NCBI RefSeq assembly: GCF_016907365.1
Contig: NZ_JAFBBV010000001.1
Span: 1,240,001-1,304,000, forward strand
Source of the DNA: Oerskovia paurometabola
GTDB taxonomy: Bacteria; Actinomycetota; Actinomycetes; Actinomycetales; Cellulomonadaceae
Length of the DNA: 64,000 nt
Reading direction: 5' to 3'
The notes under the pieces were generated by a model. It worked only from the letters and a program-made list of their open reading frames with translations, was not told the DNA's origin and ran no database searches. The translations under genes were made by a program, and so were the position numbers. This document shows, piece by piece, positions 8,392 to 17,463 of the stretch (position 1 is the stretch's first letter; each line of letters opens with the position of its first letter).

Positions 8392-10038
8392 TCACTGCAG
8401 GTAGATCTCCGCGCCCGGGCCGAGCGGCAGGCCCAGGAGGTACCAGCCGACCAGCAGGGCGGTCCACACGAGCAGCAGCGCGACCGTGTAGGGCAGCATG
8501 AGCGAGATGATCGAGCCCACGCCGACCTTCTTGCGATAGCGCTCGGCGAAGATGACGATGAGCGCGAAGTACGGCATGAGCGGCGTGGCCACGTTGATGG
8601 GGGAGTCGCCCACGCGGTAGGCCGCGACCGCGAGGTCGGGCGAGATGCCGAGCTGGATGAACAGCGGCACGAAGATCGGGGCGAAGATGGCCCACTTGGG
8701 CACGACCCCGCCGATGAAGATGTCGATCACGGCCGTCATCGCGATGAGCCCGATGATGAGGGGGACCGTCCCGAGGTTCGCCTGCTCCAGGGCGTCGGCC
8801 ATGTTGACGGCCGCGACCGTGCCCAGGTTGGAGTAGTTGAAGTAGGCGATGAACTGGCTGATGATCAGCAGCAGGAAGATCAGCCCGGACAGGCCCGCGA
8901 TGGTCTTCGTCATGGGGTTGATGACGTCCATGCTGTTCGTGATCGTCCCCGCGCCCTTGCCGTAGCACAGGCCCATGACGAAGAAGTAGATCAGGATCAG
9001 GAAGATGATGCTGCCCATGAGGGGCGAGCCCTCGATCAGGCTGCCGGTCTCAGGGTTGCGCAACGGTCCCCAGGACGGGAGCGTCAGCAGCAGCACGAGC
9101 GCCGTGACCCCGAGCAGACCGAACCCGGACCACCGCAGGCCGCGCTTCTCCGCGGCGGTCAGCTCGCCCGAGGGAGCCGGGGCGGCGCCGCCGCCGGAGT
9201 CGTGGTCGTCCGCCGCGGGAGCCTCGTCCTCGCGGTAGGTGCCCAGTCGTGGCTCGACGAACTTCTCGGTCACGAGCGTCGCGACCAAGGTCACCACGAT
9301 GGTCGAGACGATCGCGAAGTAGAGGTTGCCCGTGATCGAGACGTGCTGCGCGGGGTCCGCGATCGACTCGTTGGTGATCTCGGCGAGCATGCCGTCGATC
9401 GGGGTGATGAGCAGGTTCACGCCGAAACCGCCGCCCACGCCCGCGAACGCCGCCGCCAGGCCCGCGAGCGGATGTCGGCCGAGCGTGTGGAACACCGCGG
9501 CCGCCAGCGGGATGAGGACCAGGTAGCCCGCGTCGGTCGCGATCGAGGACAGCACGCCGAGGAACACCACGATGAGCGTGATGAAGCGCGCCGGCGTGAC
9601 CTTGACGAGGCGCTTGATGAAGGCGCCGATCAGCCCGACCTCCTCGGCGAGCCCTACGCCGATCATGGCGACCACGATCACCCCGACCACGCCGAATCCG
9701 TTGAAGTTCTCGACGGGCGACGTGAAGATGAACCGGATCCCGTCGGCGCTCAGGAGCGACTCGACCGAGACCGTGACCTGCTCGACCTGCGGGTCCTCGC
9801 TCTGGTACGGCGCGTCGCCGACGAGCTCCTCGCCGCTCGGCTCGACCTGCTCGGCGACCTGGGCCTGGTCGAACGTGACCGAGGTCCCTGCGAGGTAGAA
9901 AGCGTGCGAGAGCAGGATGATCAGGGCGATGAGCCCCAGGAAGATGATGGCGGGGTGCGGGACCTTGTTCCCGACCCGCTCGATCCCGTCGAGCATGCGC
10001 TCGAGGGGCGTACGGCGTACGACCGTGGCATCCGACAT
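8392..10038 (-). CDS. AbgT-family transporter (p-aminobenzoyl-glutamate / antimetabolite transporter)
   Basis: 548 residues from ATG 10038, with GAGAGG placed 5 nt upstream as ribosome-binding site. It begins MSDATVVRRTPLERMLDGIERVGNKVPHP, has about a dozen hydrophobic segments, the family hallmark GVGLAEEVGLIGAFIKRL, and two re-entrant-like regions rich in Gly/Asn/Ser (GFGVNLLITPIDGML and VGDSPINVATPLMPYF). AbgT proteins import p-aminobenzoyl-glutamate or, in MtrF/YdaH, export sulfonamides and p-aminobenzoate. Which direction applies here cannot be read from the sequence. A soluble acidic insert (EDEAPAADDHDSGGG) lies mid-protein. Confidence 0.92.
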   Translation of the reverse strand: MSDATVVRRTPLERMLDGIERVGNKVPHPAIIFLGLIALIILLSHAFYLAGTSVTFDQAQVAEQVEPSGEELVGDAPYQSEDPQVEQVTVSVESLLSADGIRFIFTSPVENFNGFGVVGVIVVAMIGVGLAEEVGLIGAFIKRLVKVTPARFITLIVVFLGVLSSIATDAGYLVLIPLAAAVFHTLGRHPLAGLAAAFAGVGGGFGVNLLITPIDGMLAEITNESIADPAQHVSITGNLYFAIVSTIVVTLVATLVTEKFVEPRLGTYREDEAPAADDHDSGGGAAPAPSGELTAAEKRGLRWSGFGLLGVTALVLLLTLPSWGPLRNPETGSLIEGSPLMGSIIFLILIYFFVMGLCYGKGAGTITNSMDVINPMTKTIAGLSGLIFLLLIISQFIAYFNYSNLGTVAAVNMADALEQANLGTVPLIIGLIAMTAVIDIFIGGVVPKWAIFAPIFVPLFIQLGISPDLAVAAYRVGDSPINVATPLMPYFALIVIFAERYRKKVGVGSIISLMLPYTVALLLVWTALLVGWYLLGLPLGPGAEIYLQ

Positions 10039-10297
10039 GTCGGCCTCTCGTCCCGATCGGTCCGCGCTCGTGCGCGAGGACTCGGGGCAAGTATGGCGAG
10101 GAGATCGTGTGAAGGCTCGGTGAACCGGGAGGGCCTGCTGCCGATCCAGGGAGGAACCTGCGGTGAGGGTCGGCCGTCCTCTACCCTGGTCGTGAAGGAA
10201 GATCGCCGTGCGCTCGCCGGGGCTCGCGCCCGGTCCCGCCGTCCGGCGGGCCCCGAGCGGGTTCGGCCCGGTGTCGGGCGGGGCGCGACAGAGCCGG

Positions 10298-10327
10298 TTC
10301 GACCACGGCGCTCGGTTCGCGTACAGT
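10298..10327 (+). promoter_or_regulatory. Putative promoter for tRNA-Trp-secE-nusG
   Basis: TTCGAC (10298-10303), an 18-bp spacer, then TACAGT (10322-10327), about 75 bp upstream of the tRNA. Between the abgT start (10038) and the tRNA this is the only convincing signal; the rest of that 363-bp gap shows no gene. Confidence 0.45.
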
Positions 10328-10401
10328 ATTCCTTCGGTGGCAGGTGTCCACCCGATGTTCTCTGCCTCCACGGCAGGTTCTCGGGGTGACGCCGATCACG
10401 A

Positions 10402-10474
10402 AGGGCAGTGGCGCAATTGGTAGCGCAGCGGTCTCCAAAACCGCAGGTTGCAGGTTCGAGCCCTGTCTGCCCTG
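10402..10474 (+). tRNA. tRNA-Trp (anticodon CCA)
   Basis: Full cloverleaf of 73 nt. Acceptor AGGGCAG (10402-10408) pairs with CTGCCCT (10467-10473), discriminator G10474. D-stem GCGC/GCGC encloses AATTGGTA, anticodon stem GCGGT/ACCGC encloses CTCCAAA with CCA at 10435-10437, and T-arm GCAGG-TTCGAGC-CCTGT. The 3' CCA is not fully encoded. tRNA-Trp immediately before secE-nusG-rplKA is a familiar actinobacterial arrangement. Confidence 0.97.
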
Positions 10475-10578
10475 CAAGGCGTCGTCCCTCCCGGGGCGTG
10501 CGCGTAGTCCGGTAACGGGTTACACCACGAGAGGTCAGCATCGGTTTCGGTTTCAACGTCACGTAGTGGGGATGAACA

Positions 10579-10854
10579 GTGAGCGAATCGCCATCAGAGG
10601 CGCTGGGTGCTGAAGGCGTGCGCGCCGGCGGTGACAAGAAGAAGGGCGACGCGACGAAGGGCAACATCTTCTCGCGTATCGCGCTCTTCGTCCGTCAGGT
10701 GATCGCGGAGCTCAAGAAGGTCGTCACCCCCACTCGTTCCGAGCTGATCACCTACACCACCGTCGTCCTCGTCTTCGTGGCCGTGGTCATGGCGTTCGTG
10801 ACGGTGCTCGACTACGGGATCGGCAAGGCCGTCCTGTGGGTCTTCGGGGGCTGA
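10579..10854 (+). CDS. secE: Preprotein translocase subunit SecE
   Basis: 91 residues from GTG 10579. A charged, disordered N-terminus of ~35 residues precedes the SecE core: the amphipathic helix FSRIALFVRQVIAELKKVVTPTRSEL and one membrane helix (TYTTVVLVFVAVVMAFVTVL). SecE clamps SecY (encoded at 48519) in the SecYEG channel. This is the single-span form usual outside the enterics. nusG follows after 126 bp. Confidence 0.97.
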   Translation: MSESPSEALGAEGVRAGGDKKKGDATKGNIFSRIALFVRQVIAELKKVVTPTRSELITYTTVVLVFVAVVMAFVTVLDYGIGKAVLWVFGG

Positions 10855-10980
10855 TCCCCGGAGGGCGCCCCGTGCCGCGAGGTTCTCGCGGCACCGGAGC
10901 AGTTCGCGCCCGGAGCGTATGGACCGGTCCCGGTCCCGTCAGTTGCATGTTCGTGTAGTCAGCAGAAAGCAGGTTCGTTC

Positions 10981-11796
10981 GTGTCCCAGGAGTCGCTGGA
11001 CCAGGCGGAGAACGTCGATCCCACCGAGCCCGTCGCCGAAGGCGCCGAGGCCGAGCTCGACGCGCCCGAGGCTGCCATCGACGAGGTCGAGGCGGACGCG
11101 GAGGCGCAGGACGCCCCGGACACCGAGGTGGAGGACGAGGAGTCGGCCGAGGCTGACGACGAGTCCCGCGTCGACGAGGACGGCGACGTCCTCGACGACC
11201 TCGACCCCGTCGAGGAGTTCAAGAAGGACCTGCGCACCAAGCCTGGTGACTGGTTCGTCATCCACTCCTACGCGGGCTACGAGAACCGTGTGAAGGCCAA
11301 CCTGGAGAACCGCATCCAGAGCCTGAACATGGAGGACTTCATCTTCCAGATCGAGGTCCCCATGGAAGAGGTCGCGGAGATCAAGAACGCGCAGAAGAAG
11401 ATCGTCCGTCGCGTCCGTATCCCCGGCTACGTCCTGGTGCGCATGGACCTGACCGACGAGTCGTGGGGCGCGGTGCGCCACACGCCCGGTGTCACCGGCT
11501 TCGTGGGGCACACCCACCAGCCCGTGCCGCTGACGCACGACGAGGTCTTCTCCATGCTGGCCCCGACGATCGAGCCCAAGGCCGAGGCCGGCAAGCCTGC
11601 CGCGACCGCCAAGGCGCCGTTCGAGGTCGACTTCCAGGTCGGCGAGTCGGTCACCGTCACCGACGGTCCGTTCGACACGCTCCCCGCGACGATCTCCGAG
11701 ATCAACGCCGAGGGCCAGAAGCTCAAGGTCCTCGTCTCCATCTTCGGCCGGGAGACCCCGGTCGAGCTGTCGTTCAACCAGGTCGCCAAGATCTGA
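10981..11796 (+). CDS. nusG: Transcription termination/antitermination factor NusG
   Basis: 271 residues from GTG 10981. Residues ~1-80 are a strongly acidic Asp/Glu/Ala extension typical of actinobacterial NusG and absent from E. coli NusG. The NGN domain follows ([20 protein letters not shown] to the end of the [11 protein letters not shown] region) and binds the RNA polymerase clamp. The C-terminal KOW domain ([19 protein letters not shown]) contacts Rho or ribosomal S10. The position secE-nusG-rplK-rplA is the conserved one. Confidence 0.98.
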   Translation: MSQESLDQAENVDPTEPVAEGAEAELDAPEAAIDEVEADAEAQDAPDTEVEDEESAEADDESRVDEDGDVLDDLDPVEEFKKDLRTKPGDWFVIHSYAGYENRVKANLENRIQSLNMEDFIFQIEVPMEEVAEIKNAQKKIVRRVRIPGYVLVRMDLTDESWGAVRHTPGVTGFVGHTHQPVPLTHDEVFSMLAPTIEPKAEAGKPAATAKAPFEVDFQVGESVTVTDGPFDTLPATISEINAEGQKLKVLVSIFGRETPVELSFNQVAKI

Positions 11797-11869
11797 CCCT
11801 GCTCGACAGCACCTGCAACCGGGTCATCGCCCACGGCGTCGGCCCAGACACAGAAAGCACGGAACACTC

Positions 11870-12301
11870 ATGCCTCCCAAGAAGAAGGTCTCTGGGCTGA
11901 TCAAGCTCCAGATCCAGGCCGGTGCCGCAACTCCCGCCCCGCCGATCGGCCCCGCGCTCGGTCAGCACGGCGTCAACATCATGGAGTTCTGCAAGGCCTA
12001 CAACGCGGCGACCGAGTCGCAGCGCGGCAACGTCATCCCCGTGGAGATCACGGTCTACGAGGACCGTTCCTTCACCTTCATCACGAAGACGCCGCCGGCC
12101 GCCGAGCTCATCAAGAAGGCCGCTGGCGTCGACAAGGGTTCGCCCACGCCGCACACGGTCAAGGTCGCGAAGCTGACCTCTGCGCAGGTGCGCGAGATCG
12201 CTCAGACCAAGCTCGAGGACCTCAACGCGAACGACCTCGACGCAGCGACGCTCATCATCGCGGGCACCGCCCGTTCGATGGGCATCACCGTCGAGGGCTG
12301 A
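11870..12301 (+). CDS. rplK: 50S ribosomal protein L11
   Basis: 143 residues, full family length. The N-terminal domain carries the proline-rich [22 protein letters not shown] segment, where thiopeptide antibiotics bind against 23S rRNA. The C-terminal rRNA-binding domain ends in [12 protein letters not shown]. It is part of the GTPase-associated centre with L10 and L7/L12 encoded downstream at 23492 and 24128. The gap to nusG is 73 bp. Confidence 0.98.
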
Positions 12302-12375
12302 GCTCCACCCCCTCCGGACCGGTCCTGACCGGTCCTTCGGTCGGCCTCCTGGCCGGCCAGTCATGAATCATCAGG

Positions 12376-12423
12376 TCCCGGCGGGTTCGCCCGCCGGGAC
12401 AGTGGCAGGGTCCGCGCGGACCC
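12376..12423 (+). promoter_or_regulatory. Two consecutive RNA hairpins between rplK and rplA
   Basis: The first hairpin has 10-bp arms, TCCCGGCGGG (12376-12385) and CCCGCCGGGA (12390-12399), closed by a TTCG tetraloop. The second is the palindrome GGGTCCGCGCGGACCC (12408-12423). Neither has a T-run. They could slow polymerase, stabilise mRNA ends, or be the target of L1 autoregulation; the sequence does not decide between these. Confidence 0.5.
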
Positions 12424-12455
12424 GTAGACCACGACTGCTCGAGAAGGAGAAGCAG

Positions 12456-13172
12456 ATGGCAACGCGCAGCAAGGCGTACCGCGCCGCAGCGGAGAAGATC
12501 GACCACGACGAGCTCTACTCCCCGCTCCAGGCCGTCCGCCTGGCGAAGGAGACCTCGCCCACCAAGTACGACGCGACCGTCGAGGTCGCCTTCCGTCTCG
12601 GTGTCGACCCCCGCAAGGCGGACCAGATGGTTCGTGGCACGGTCAACCTCCCCCACGGCACGGGCAAGACCGCTCGCGTCCTGGTCTTCGCGAACGGCGA
12701 GAAGGCGGAGCAGGCTCGTGCGGCCGGCGCCGACATCGTCGGTGGCGACGAGCTCATCGAGAAGGTGGCCGCTGGCTTCACGGACTTCGACTCCGCTGTC
12801 GCGACCCCGGACCTCATGGGCAAGGTCGGTCGTCTCGGTAAGGTCCTGGGCCCCCGTGGTCTGATGCCGAACCCGAAGACCGGCACCGTCACGATGGACG
12901 TCGCGAAGGCCGTCGAGGACATCAAGGGTGGAAAGATCGAGTTCCGCGTCGACAAGCACGCGAACCTCCACTTCATCATCGGCAAGGTCTCGTTCGACGA
13001 GAAGGCGCTCGTGGAGAACTACGCCGCAGCGATCGAAGAGGTCTTGCGTCTGAAGCCGTCCTCCTCGAAGGGCCGCTACATCACCAAGGCGACGCTCTCG
13101 ACCACGATGGGCCCCGGCATCCCCCTGGACCAGTCCAAGGTCTCGAAGCTTCTCGAGGACGACGCGGCCTGA
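12456..13172 (+). CDS. rplA: 50S ribosomal protein L1
   Basis: 238 residues from ATG 12456, with GAGAAGGAG a few bases upstream; the frame is open further 5' but that stretch holds the two hairpins. It has the L1 signature region [24 protein letters not shown] and the RNA-contacting motif [11 protein letters not shown]1 forms the mobile stalk at the ribosomal E site and in many bacteria represses its own operon by binding mRNA. A strong terminator follows directly. Confidence 0.98.
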   Translation: MATRSKAYRAAAEKIDHDELYSPLQAVRLAKETSPTKYDATVEVAFRLGVDPRKADQMVRGTVNLPHGTGKTARVLVFANGEKAEQARAAGADIVGGDELIEKVAAGFTDFDSAVATPDLMGKVGRLGKVLGPRGLMPNPKTGTVTMDVAKAVEDIKGGKIEFRVDKHANLHFIIGKVSFDEKALVENYAAAIEEVLRLKPSSSKGRYITKATLSTTMGPGIPLDQSKVSKLLEDDAA

Positions 13173-13186
13173 TCGCCTCGTTCTTC

Positions 13187-13237
13187 AAGCCCGACGGCGT
13201 CCCTCCCCTTCACGGGGAGGGGCGCCGTCGGGCTTTT
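13187..13237 (+). terminator. Intrinsic terminator after rplA
   Basis: AAGCCCGACGGCG (13187-13199) pairs with CGCCGTCGGGCTT (13223-13235); the interior CCCTCCCC/GGGGAGGGG also pairs, and TTTT ends the stem. It closes the secE-nusG-rplKA unit and separates it from the accessory block. Confidence 0.9.
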
Positions 13238-13348
13238 GTCGTCCTGAGGCCCGGCGCGTGGCCGGCCGTGGTGCCGCGGCCTGACGTAGAGCCGTTATGC
13301 CCGGTTCGTTCCTGTGGTGACGCGATCTGCAGCCCGCCGGCCGGAGAC

Positions 13349-13381
13349 GTTCACTGTCTCGATCGTCCCGGTTCATCACCG
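13349..13381 (+). promoter_or_regulatory. PHO-box-like direct repeat upstream of the phosphatase gene
   Basis: GTTCACTGTCT (13349-13359) and GTTCATCACCG (13371-13381) lie exactly 22 bp apart, with a degenerate 11-bp unit between them. Streptomyces PhoP sites are built of 11-bp units starting GTTCA. The downstream gene encodes a secreted alkaline-phosphatase-fold enzyme, which is a sensible target for phosphate control. Two recognisable units are few, so this is a candidate only. Confidence 0.4.
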
Positions 13382-13487
13382 GTCTGCTTGGCGCCGTCAG
13401 AGTGATGCCTGTCTGGACAAGTGAGTCTCGCGACGCCGTCCGGACATCACATCCATGACGTGCACCATGACGACTGAAGGGTTGGAC

Positions 13488-15530
13488 ATGCGCAAGATCG
13501 CACACCTGGCACTCGCCGGGAGCCTGGCGGCGGGGACGCTCCTCGTGCCAGCGGCCGCGTTCGCGGCCGAGGGAGACGCCCCCGTCCTGCAGGGAACTCG
13601 TACGGACAAGACGCTCGTGATCGGCCTGGACGGCGCACGGCTCGACAAGATCGAGGCCGCCTCGACCCCGAACCTCCACGCGCTCATGCAGCGCGGGACG
13701 TACGGGCACAGCCTCCTGTACGCCACGAGCGACGCCGCGGAGGTGAGCCAGCGCGGGGCCCAGACGGTGTCCGGCGCGGGATGGTCGACGATCCTCACGG
13801 GCGTGTGGACGGACAAGCACAACGTCCGGGACAACTCGTTCACGGGCAAGAACTACGCGCAGTACCCCAGCTTCCTCGACCGTCTCGAGCAGGTCGACCC
13901 GAGCATCGCGACCTTCGCGGCCTCGACCTGGGCACCGATCACGTCGTCGGCGAGCAACGGGGACATCGTCTCGGCCGGGATCGACCTGCGTCTCGCGACA
14001 GGCTCGGACGTCAAGACCGAGCAGGCCGCGGTCACGTACCTCGGGACGCAGAACCCGGACGTGAGCTTCATCCACCTCGACGACATCGACGGCGCGGGCC
14101 ACAGCCACGGCGCTGACGCCGCGCAGTACACGGCCGAGCTCGAGGTCCAGGACGCCCGCATCGGGCGGGTCCTCGCCGCGATCGAGGCCCGCCCCCACCG
14201 GGCGGCCGAGACCTGGAACGTCATCGTGACGGCCGACCACGGGCACCTTCCCTCGGGTGGCCACGGCGGCCGGGCCCAGACCGAGCGCGCGACGTTCGTC
14301 ATCGCGGCCGGAGACGGCGTCGAGGCGCGAGGACGGCAGGAGAACCTCGCCATCACGGACATCGCTCCGACGGTCATGCGGCAGGCGGGCGTCGCGGTGG
14401 ACCCCGCGTGGGGCCTCGACGGCACCCCGATCGGCGACGACGTCACGGACGACTTCGACAGCCTGCGCCCCGCGCTCTCGCCACGCGTCGACGAGACGGG
14501 CGTCCCCGCCGGGACGCTCGGCTTCACGACCACGCCGCCGTCCGGCTGGAGCGTGGACAACTCGGCCATGCCGTCAGGTGGTGTGACCGAGTGGCGCGGC
14601 TGGTCGTTCACGACACAGACGTTCTGGTCCGCGGCGGAGCCGGGTCAGGCGCGCGAGAACTTCACGCGCGGACGTGACGTGATCGCGGTCGCGGACTCCG
14701 ACGAGTGGGACGACAAGAGCCACGGCGCGGGAAAGTTCGACTCGACGCTCGTGACGCCGGCGTACTCGGTGGCGGGCAAGGAGCAGGCCGTGCTGAGCTT
14801 CGAGCACTCCTACCGTCACGACCGCGTGCAGGTCGCCGAAGTGCTCGTGAGCTTCGACGGAGGTGCACCGGTCCAGGTGGCGGCGTTCCCTGCGAGCGAC
14901 AACGGGCAGCGCACGATCGTGACGGAGGTCCCGGCCGGGACGAGGACCGCGCAGTACCGGTTCCACTACAGCGGGACGAACGACTGGTTCTGGGCCCTGG
15001 ACCAGGTGCGTTTCGCGGCGCAGGGCGGGACCGACCCTGCCGGCTCGGAGGGCGTCGCGCTCCAGGCGGTCGTCGAGGAGCCCGTCGTCGAGGGCAGGCT
15101 CTCGATGACGGTGGCGAGCGACGGCGCGCCCGTGACGCTCGAAGGCGGCCTCGACGGTGACCACCTGACCTACACCGCGGCCCTGCCCGTGGTGAGCGTC
15201 TCCGACACCCGCCTCGAGGCCGCGGGGTGGGCCGTGTCCGGGCAGTCGACCGCGTTCTCCACGGGGACGACGACGTTCGGTGCCGAGCAGCTCGGCTGGA
15301 CGCCTCGCCTGGTGCTGGGCAAGCCGGGCGTCGTCGTCGGTCAGCGCGTGTCCTCGGTGCTGAGCGGGGGAGCGGGGCTGTCGGTCCCGCAGACCCTCGC
15401 CGGTGCCGACGCGATCGGTCGCAAGGGCACGTCCGACGTCACGGCCGACCTCGCTCTCGAGCTGCCGGCCGACACGGCGCCGGGTGCGTACGGCGCGACG
15501 CTGACGATGTCGCTCTTCCCCGTGGACTGA
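13488..15530 (+). CDS. Secreted alkaline phosphatase-superfamily phosphodiesterase/nucleotide pyrophosphatase
   Basis: 680 residues from ATG 13488, preceded by GAAGGG. Upstream in-frame ATGs give a poorer signal peptide. The signal peptide MRKIAHLALAGSLAAGTLLV is cut near AFA-AEG (residue ~28). The catalytic domain (about 40-340) shows VIGLDGARLD, the nucleophile region GAGWSTILTGVWTDKHNV, HLDDIDGAGHSHG and VTADHGHLPSGGHGG, the metal-binding Asp/His set of the NPP-like family. Residues ~365-520 form a second beta-rich domain of carbohydrate-binding or jelly-roll type, followed by a C-terminal Ig-like region. It probably releases phosphate from extracellular phosphodiesters. It is a single gene between terminators. 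Confidence 0.85.
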   Translation: MRKIAHLALAGSLAAGTLLVPAAAFAAEGDAPVLQGTRTDKTLVIGLDGARLDKIEAASTPNLHALMQRGTYGHSLLYATSDAAEVSQRGAQTVSGAGWSTILTGVWTDKHNVRDNSFTGKNYAQYPSFLDRLEQVDPSIATFAASTWAPITSSASNGDIVSAGIDLRLATGSDVKTEQAAVTYLGTQNPDVSFIHLDDIDGAGHSHGADAAQYTAELEVQDARIGRVLAAIEARPHRAAETWNVIVTADHGHLPSGGHGGRAQTERATFVIAAGDGVEARGRQENLAITDIAPTVMRQAGVAVDPAWGLDGTPIGDDVTDDFDSLRPALSPRVDETGVPAGTLGFTTTPPSGWSVDNSAMPSGGVTEWRGWSFTTQTFWSAAEPGQARENFTRGRDVIAVADSDEWDDKSHGAGKFDSTLVTPAYSVAGKEQAVLSFEHSYRHDRVQVAEVLVSFDGGAPVQVAAFPASDNGQRTIVTEVPAGTRTAQYRFHYSGTNDWFWALDQVRFAAQGGTDPAGSEGVALQAVVEEPVVEGRLSMTVASDGAPVTLEGGLDGDHLTYTAALPVVSVSDTRLEAAGWAVSGQSTAFSTGTTTFGAEQLGWTPRLVLGKPGVVVGQRVSSVLSGGAGLSVPQTLAGADAIGRKGTSDVTADLALELPADTAPGAYGATLTMSLFPVD

Positions 15531-15577
15531 GCGGGGGCGTGAGCGGCCTGGTTCGCGGGCAGGACTCCGCGGACAGC

Positions 15578-15632
15578 ACCGAGCCGCTCGGTCCGCCACT
15601 CCCTGGGCGGGGTGGAGAACCGAGCGGCTCGG
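15578..15632. terminator. Bidirectional terminator between phosphatase and chitinase genes
   Basis: ACCGAGCCGCTCGG from 15578 pairs with its complement ACCGAGCGGCTCGG from 15619. Each arm can also fold on itself. It sits between two convergent stops (15530 and 15672), so it can serve both strands. Confidence 0.65.
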
Positions 15633-15671
15633 GTCGTACGAGGGGGGTCGTCGGCCTCCCGTGGAGGGGCC

Positions 15672-17069
15672 TCAGCAGGCGCCGAGGTCCTTCCACACGC
15701 CCCAGTCGCTGGGGGCCGGAGCGTCGCCGCGGGTCCACCACTTGGCCTGCCACGTGCGGCCGTTGTGGGAGACGGTGTTGCCGCCCGTGTAGATGGTCGT
15801 CGCGCTCCAGGGGGCGGCCGCGCAGGTGGCGCCCGTGGTGCCGCCGGTCGTCCCGCCGGTGGTGCCGCCGGTCGTCCCGCCGGTGGTGCCGCCGGTGGTG
15901 CCGCCGGTCGTCCCGCCGGTGGTGCCGCCGGTGGTGCCGCCGGTCGTCCCGCCGGTGGTCCCGCCGGTGGTGCCGCCGGTCGTCCCGCCCGTCGTCCCGC
16001 CGGTGGATCCACCACCGGAGCCCGTGCCGAGGCGCGCACCGACGGCCGTCGCGAACGCGTAGTTGTTCTTCTTGTCCCAGTTGATCGACCAGGTCATGAC
16101 GCCGCCGATCTTCCCGTAGGGCGTCGCGGGCTTGAAGGCGCCGCAGTTCGTCCCGGTCTCGAGGCAGTCGACGGCCTTGATGACGTTCGCGACGGGCTGG
16201 TAGCCGCCACCCGCCGCGGCCTGGACGGCGGGGACGCCGATGCCGACCTGGTCGGGGCGCAGGCCCATCTGGAGCTGGATGCAGCTCAGCGCGGTGAGGA
16301 AGTCGACGCTGCCCTGGCTGTAGACCTGCTGGTTGCAGCCCATCATCGCGCCCGAGTTGTAGTACTGGGTGTTGACGATCGTCAGGATGTCCTTGATCGC
16401 GAGCGTGAGCTGGTAGTAGCCCATCGAGGTGGCCTGGTAGTCGATGGTCTGGGGGGCCATCGCGATGATGAGGTTCGGGCCGGCCTTGGCCGAGAGCTGA
16501 TGCAGCGCGCTCGACATGTACGTGGCGTTGATGCCGTGCTCGAGGTCGATGTCGACGCCGTCGAAGCCGTACTCCTGCATGAGGGCGTACGCGGTGTCGG
16601 CGAAGTTCTTCGCCTCGGTCGCGTTGGAGACGATGACGTTCCCCTTCTCGCCACCGACCGACAGGATGACCTTGCGGCCCTGTGCCCGGATCGCCGCGAC
16701 GTCGGCCTTGAACTGGGGCACGGTGTACCCGTTCAGCTCGGCGGTCGAGAGGTTGAACGTGATGCCGCCGGGCGTGCCGGTCAGGTTGTCGGCGAACGCG
16801 ACGGCGACCAGGTTGTAGGCGGGCGGGATGTCGCTCAACGGCATGACGACCGAGCCGTTGTTGAAGTTGTGCCAGTAGCCCGTGAGCCACTGGTGGCCCG
16901 GCGCGGCGGCGGCCGCGACGGTCGTGGGCTGCGCCGCGGGCTGCGGGGCGGCCTGGGCGCTCGTGCCGGCGAGCGCGAGGCCGCCGAGGGCGACCGTGGC
17001 CGCGGTCAGTGCCGCGAGCAGGCGGGCCGGGCGGCGGGCGCCGTCGGCGGTGTGGCGATGGGTTCTCAC
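15672..17069 (-). CDS. Secreted GH18 chitinase with Gly/Thr linker and C-terminal CBM5/12-like chitin-binding module
   Basis: 465 residues from GTG 17069, chosen because AGAGGAG lies just upstream and the signal peptide starts there (basic RTHRHTADGARRPAR, hydrophobic core, cut near AQA-APQ, residue ~41). The GH18 domain (~55-355) carries ILSVGGEKGN and the catalytic DGVDIDLE with acid/base Glu177. A (TTGG)n linker follows, then a C-terminal module of ~45 residues with the aromatic pattern of CBM5/12 (APWSATTIYTGGNTVSHNG, WQAKWWTRGDAP, WGVWKDLGAC). It hydrolyses chitin outside the cell by substrate-assisted retention. It is a single gene. Confidence 0.95.
   Translation of the reverse strand: MRTHRHTADGARRPARLLAALTAATVALGGLALAGTSAQAAPQPAAQPTTVAAAAAPGHQWLTGYWHNFNNGSVVMPLSDIPPAYNLVAVAFADNLTGTPGGITFNLSTAELNGYTVPQFKADVAAIRAQGRKVILSVGGEKGNVIVSNATEAKNFADTAYALMQEYGFDGVDIDLEHGINATYMSSALHQLSAKAGPNLIIAMAPQTIDYQATSMGYYQLTLAIKDILTIVNTQYYNSGAMMGCNQQVYSQGSVDFLTALSCIQLQMGLRPDQVGIGVPAVQAAAGGGYQPVANVIKAVDCLETGTNCGAFKPATPYGKIGGVMTWSINWDKKNNYAFATAVGARLGTGSGGGSTGGTTGGTTGGTTGGTTGGTTGGTTGGTTGGTTGGTTGGTTGGTTGGTTGGTTGGTTGATCAAAPWSATTIYTGGNTVSHNGRTWQAKWWTRGDAPAPSDWGVWKDLGAC
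15835..16002 (-). repeat. Tandem 12-bp repeat encoding the (TTGG)n linker of the chitinase
   Basis: About 14 units of 12 bp, each encoding Thr-Thr-Gly-Gly on the minus strand. The units alternate mainly between GTGGTGCCGCCG and GTCGTCCCGCCG on the plus strand. The array joins catalytic and chitin-binding domains. Its near-identity at DNA level makes copy-number slippage likely. Confidence 0.9.
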
Positions 17070-17227
17070 GTGGTGCTCCTCTTGCAGGGGTCCGGGACGT
17101 CGTCGTCTCACCGGGACCGTCCGAGTGGTCCGATCTGGGTCGGCCATGCCGACGCTACGTGAGCCGCGTCACGCCTGTGATGAGGGGTTCCACCACTTTC
17201 TGGCCGCGAGCGGTACGGGGATCCCCC

Positions 17228-17246
17228 TACGGGTCGCGTACCCGTA
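17228..17246. promoter_or_regulatory. Inverted repeat in the divergent chitinase/sigma gap
   Basis: TACGGGT (17228-17234), a 5-bp spacer, ACCCGTA (17240-17246): perfect 7-bp half-sites, operator-like in size. It lies about 160 bp upstream of the chitinase start and 220 bp before the sigma promoter. The rest of 17070-17463 shows no gene; a good ribosome site plus GTG at 17451 is in frame with the sigma gene, but GC3 drops to about 56% there, so that stretch is probably not translated. Confidence 0.35.
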
Positions 17247-17463
17247 CACGCGAGGCCCCGCGTCCCGACGACGTCGCTCGGGTCGCGGGGAGCAGGTCAC
17301 CGAGGCCGTCCAGGGTGAACCTCGAGAAGCGTCTCGCGAGCATGTATCAAACGCGCCGCCGGTCCCTCTCTCCCGGCAGGAAGCGGTCCGGTGCTCCACC
17401 GGCCCGGTGCGTCGAGCGTGCGTGAGCACGAGCTGGAGGGAGGTCCTGCCGTGGCAGAAATGC

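Noticed and set aside
8170..10389. Plus-strand frame of about 740 codons across the AbgT gene
   Set aside because: Charged, repetitive composition with no hydrophobic segments; the minus-strand frame gives a clear AbgT transporter.
15835..16002. Possible CRISPR array from regular short repeats
   Set aside because: 12-bp contiguous repeats without spacers, in frame inside the chitinase linker.
17126..17140. DasR (dre) site upstream of the chitinase
   Set aside because: TGGTCCGATCTG matches only half of the TGGTCTAGACCA consensus and the second half-site is lost.
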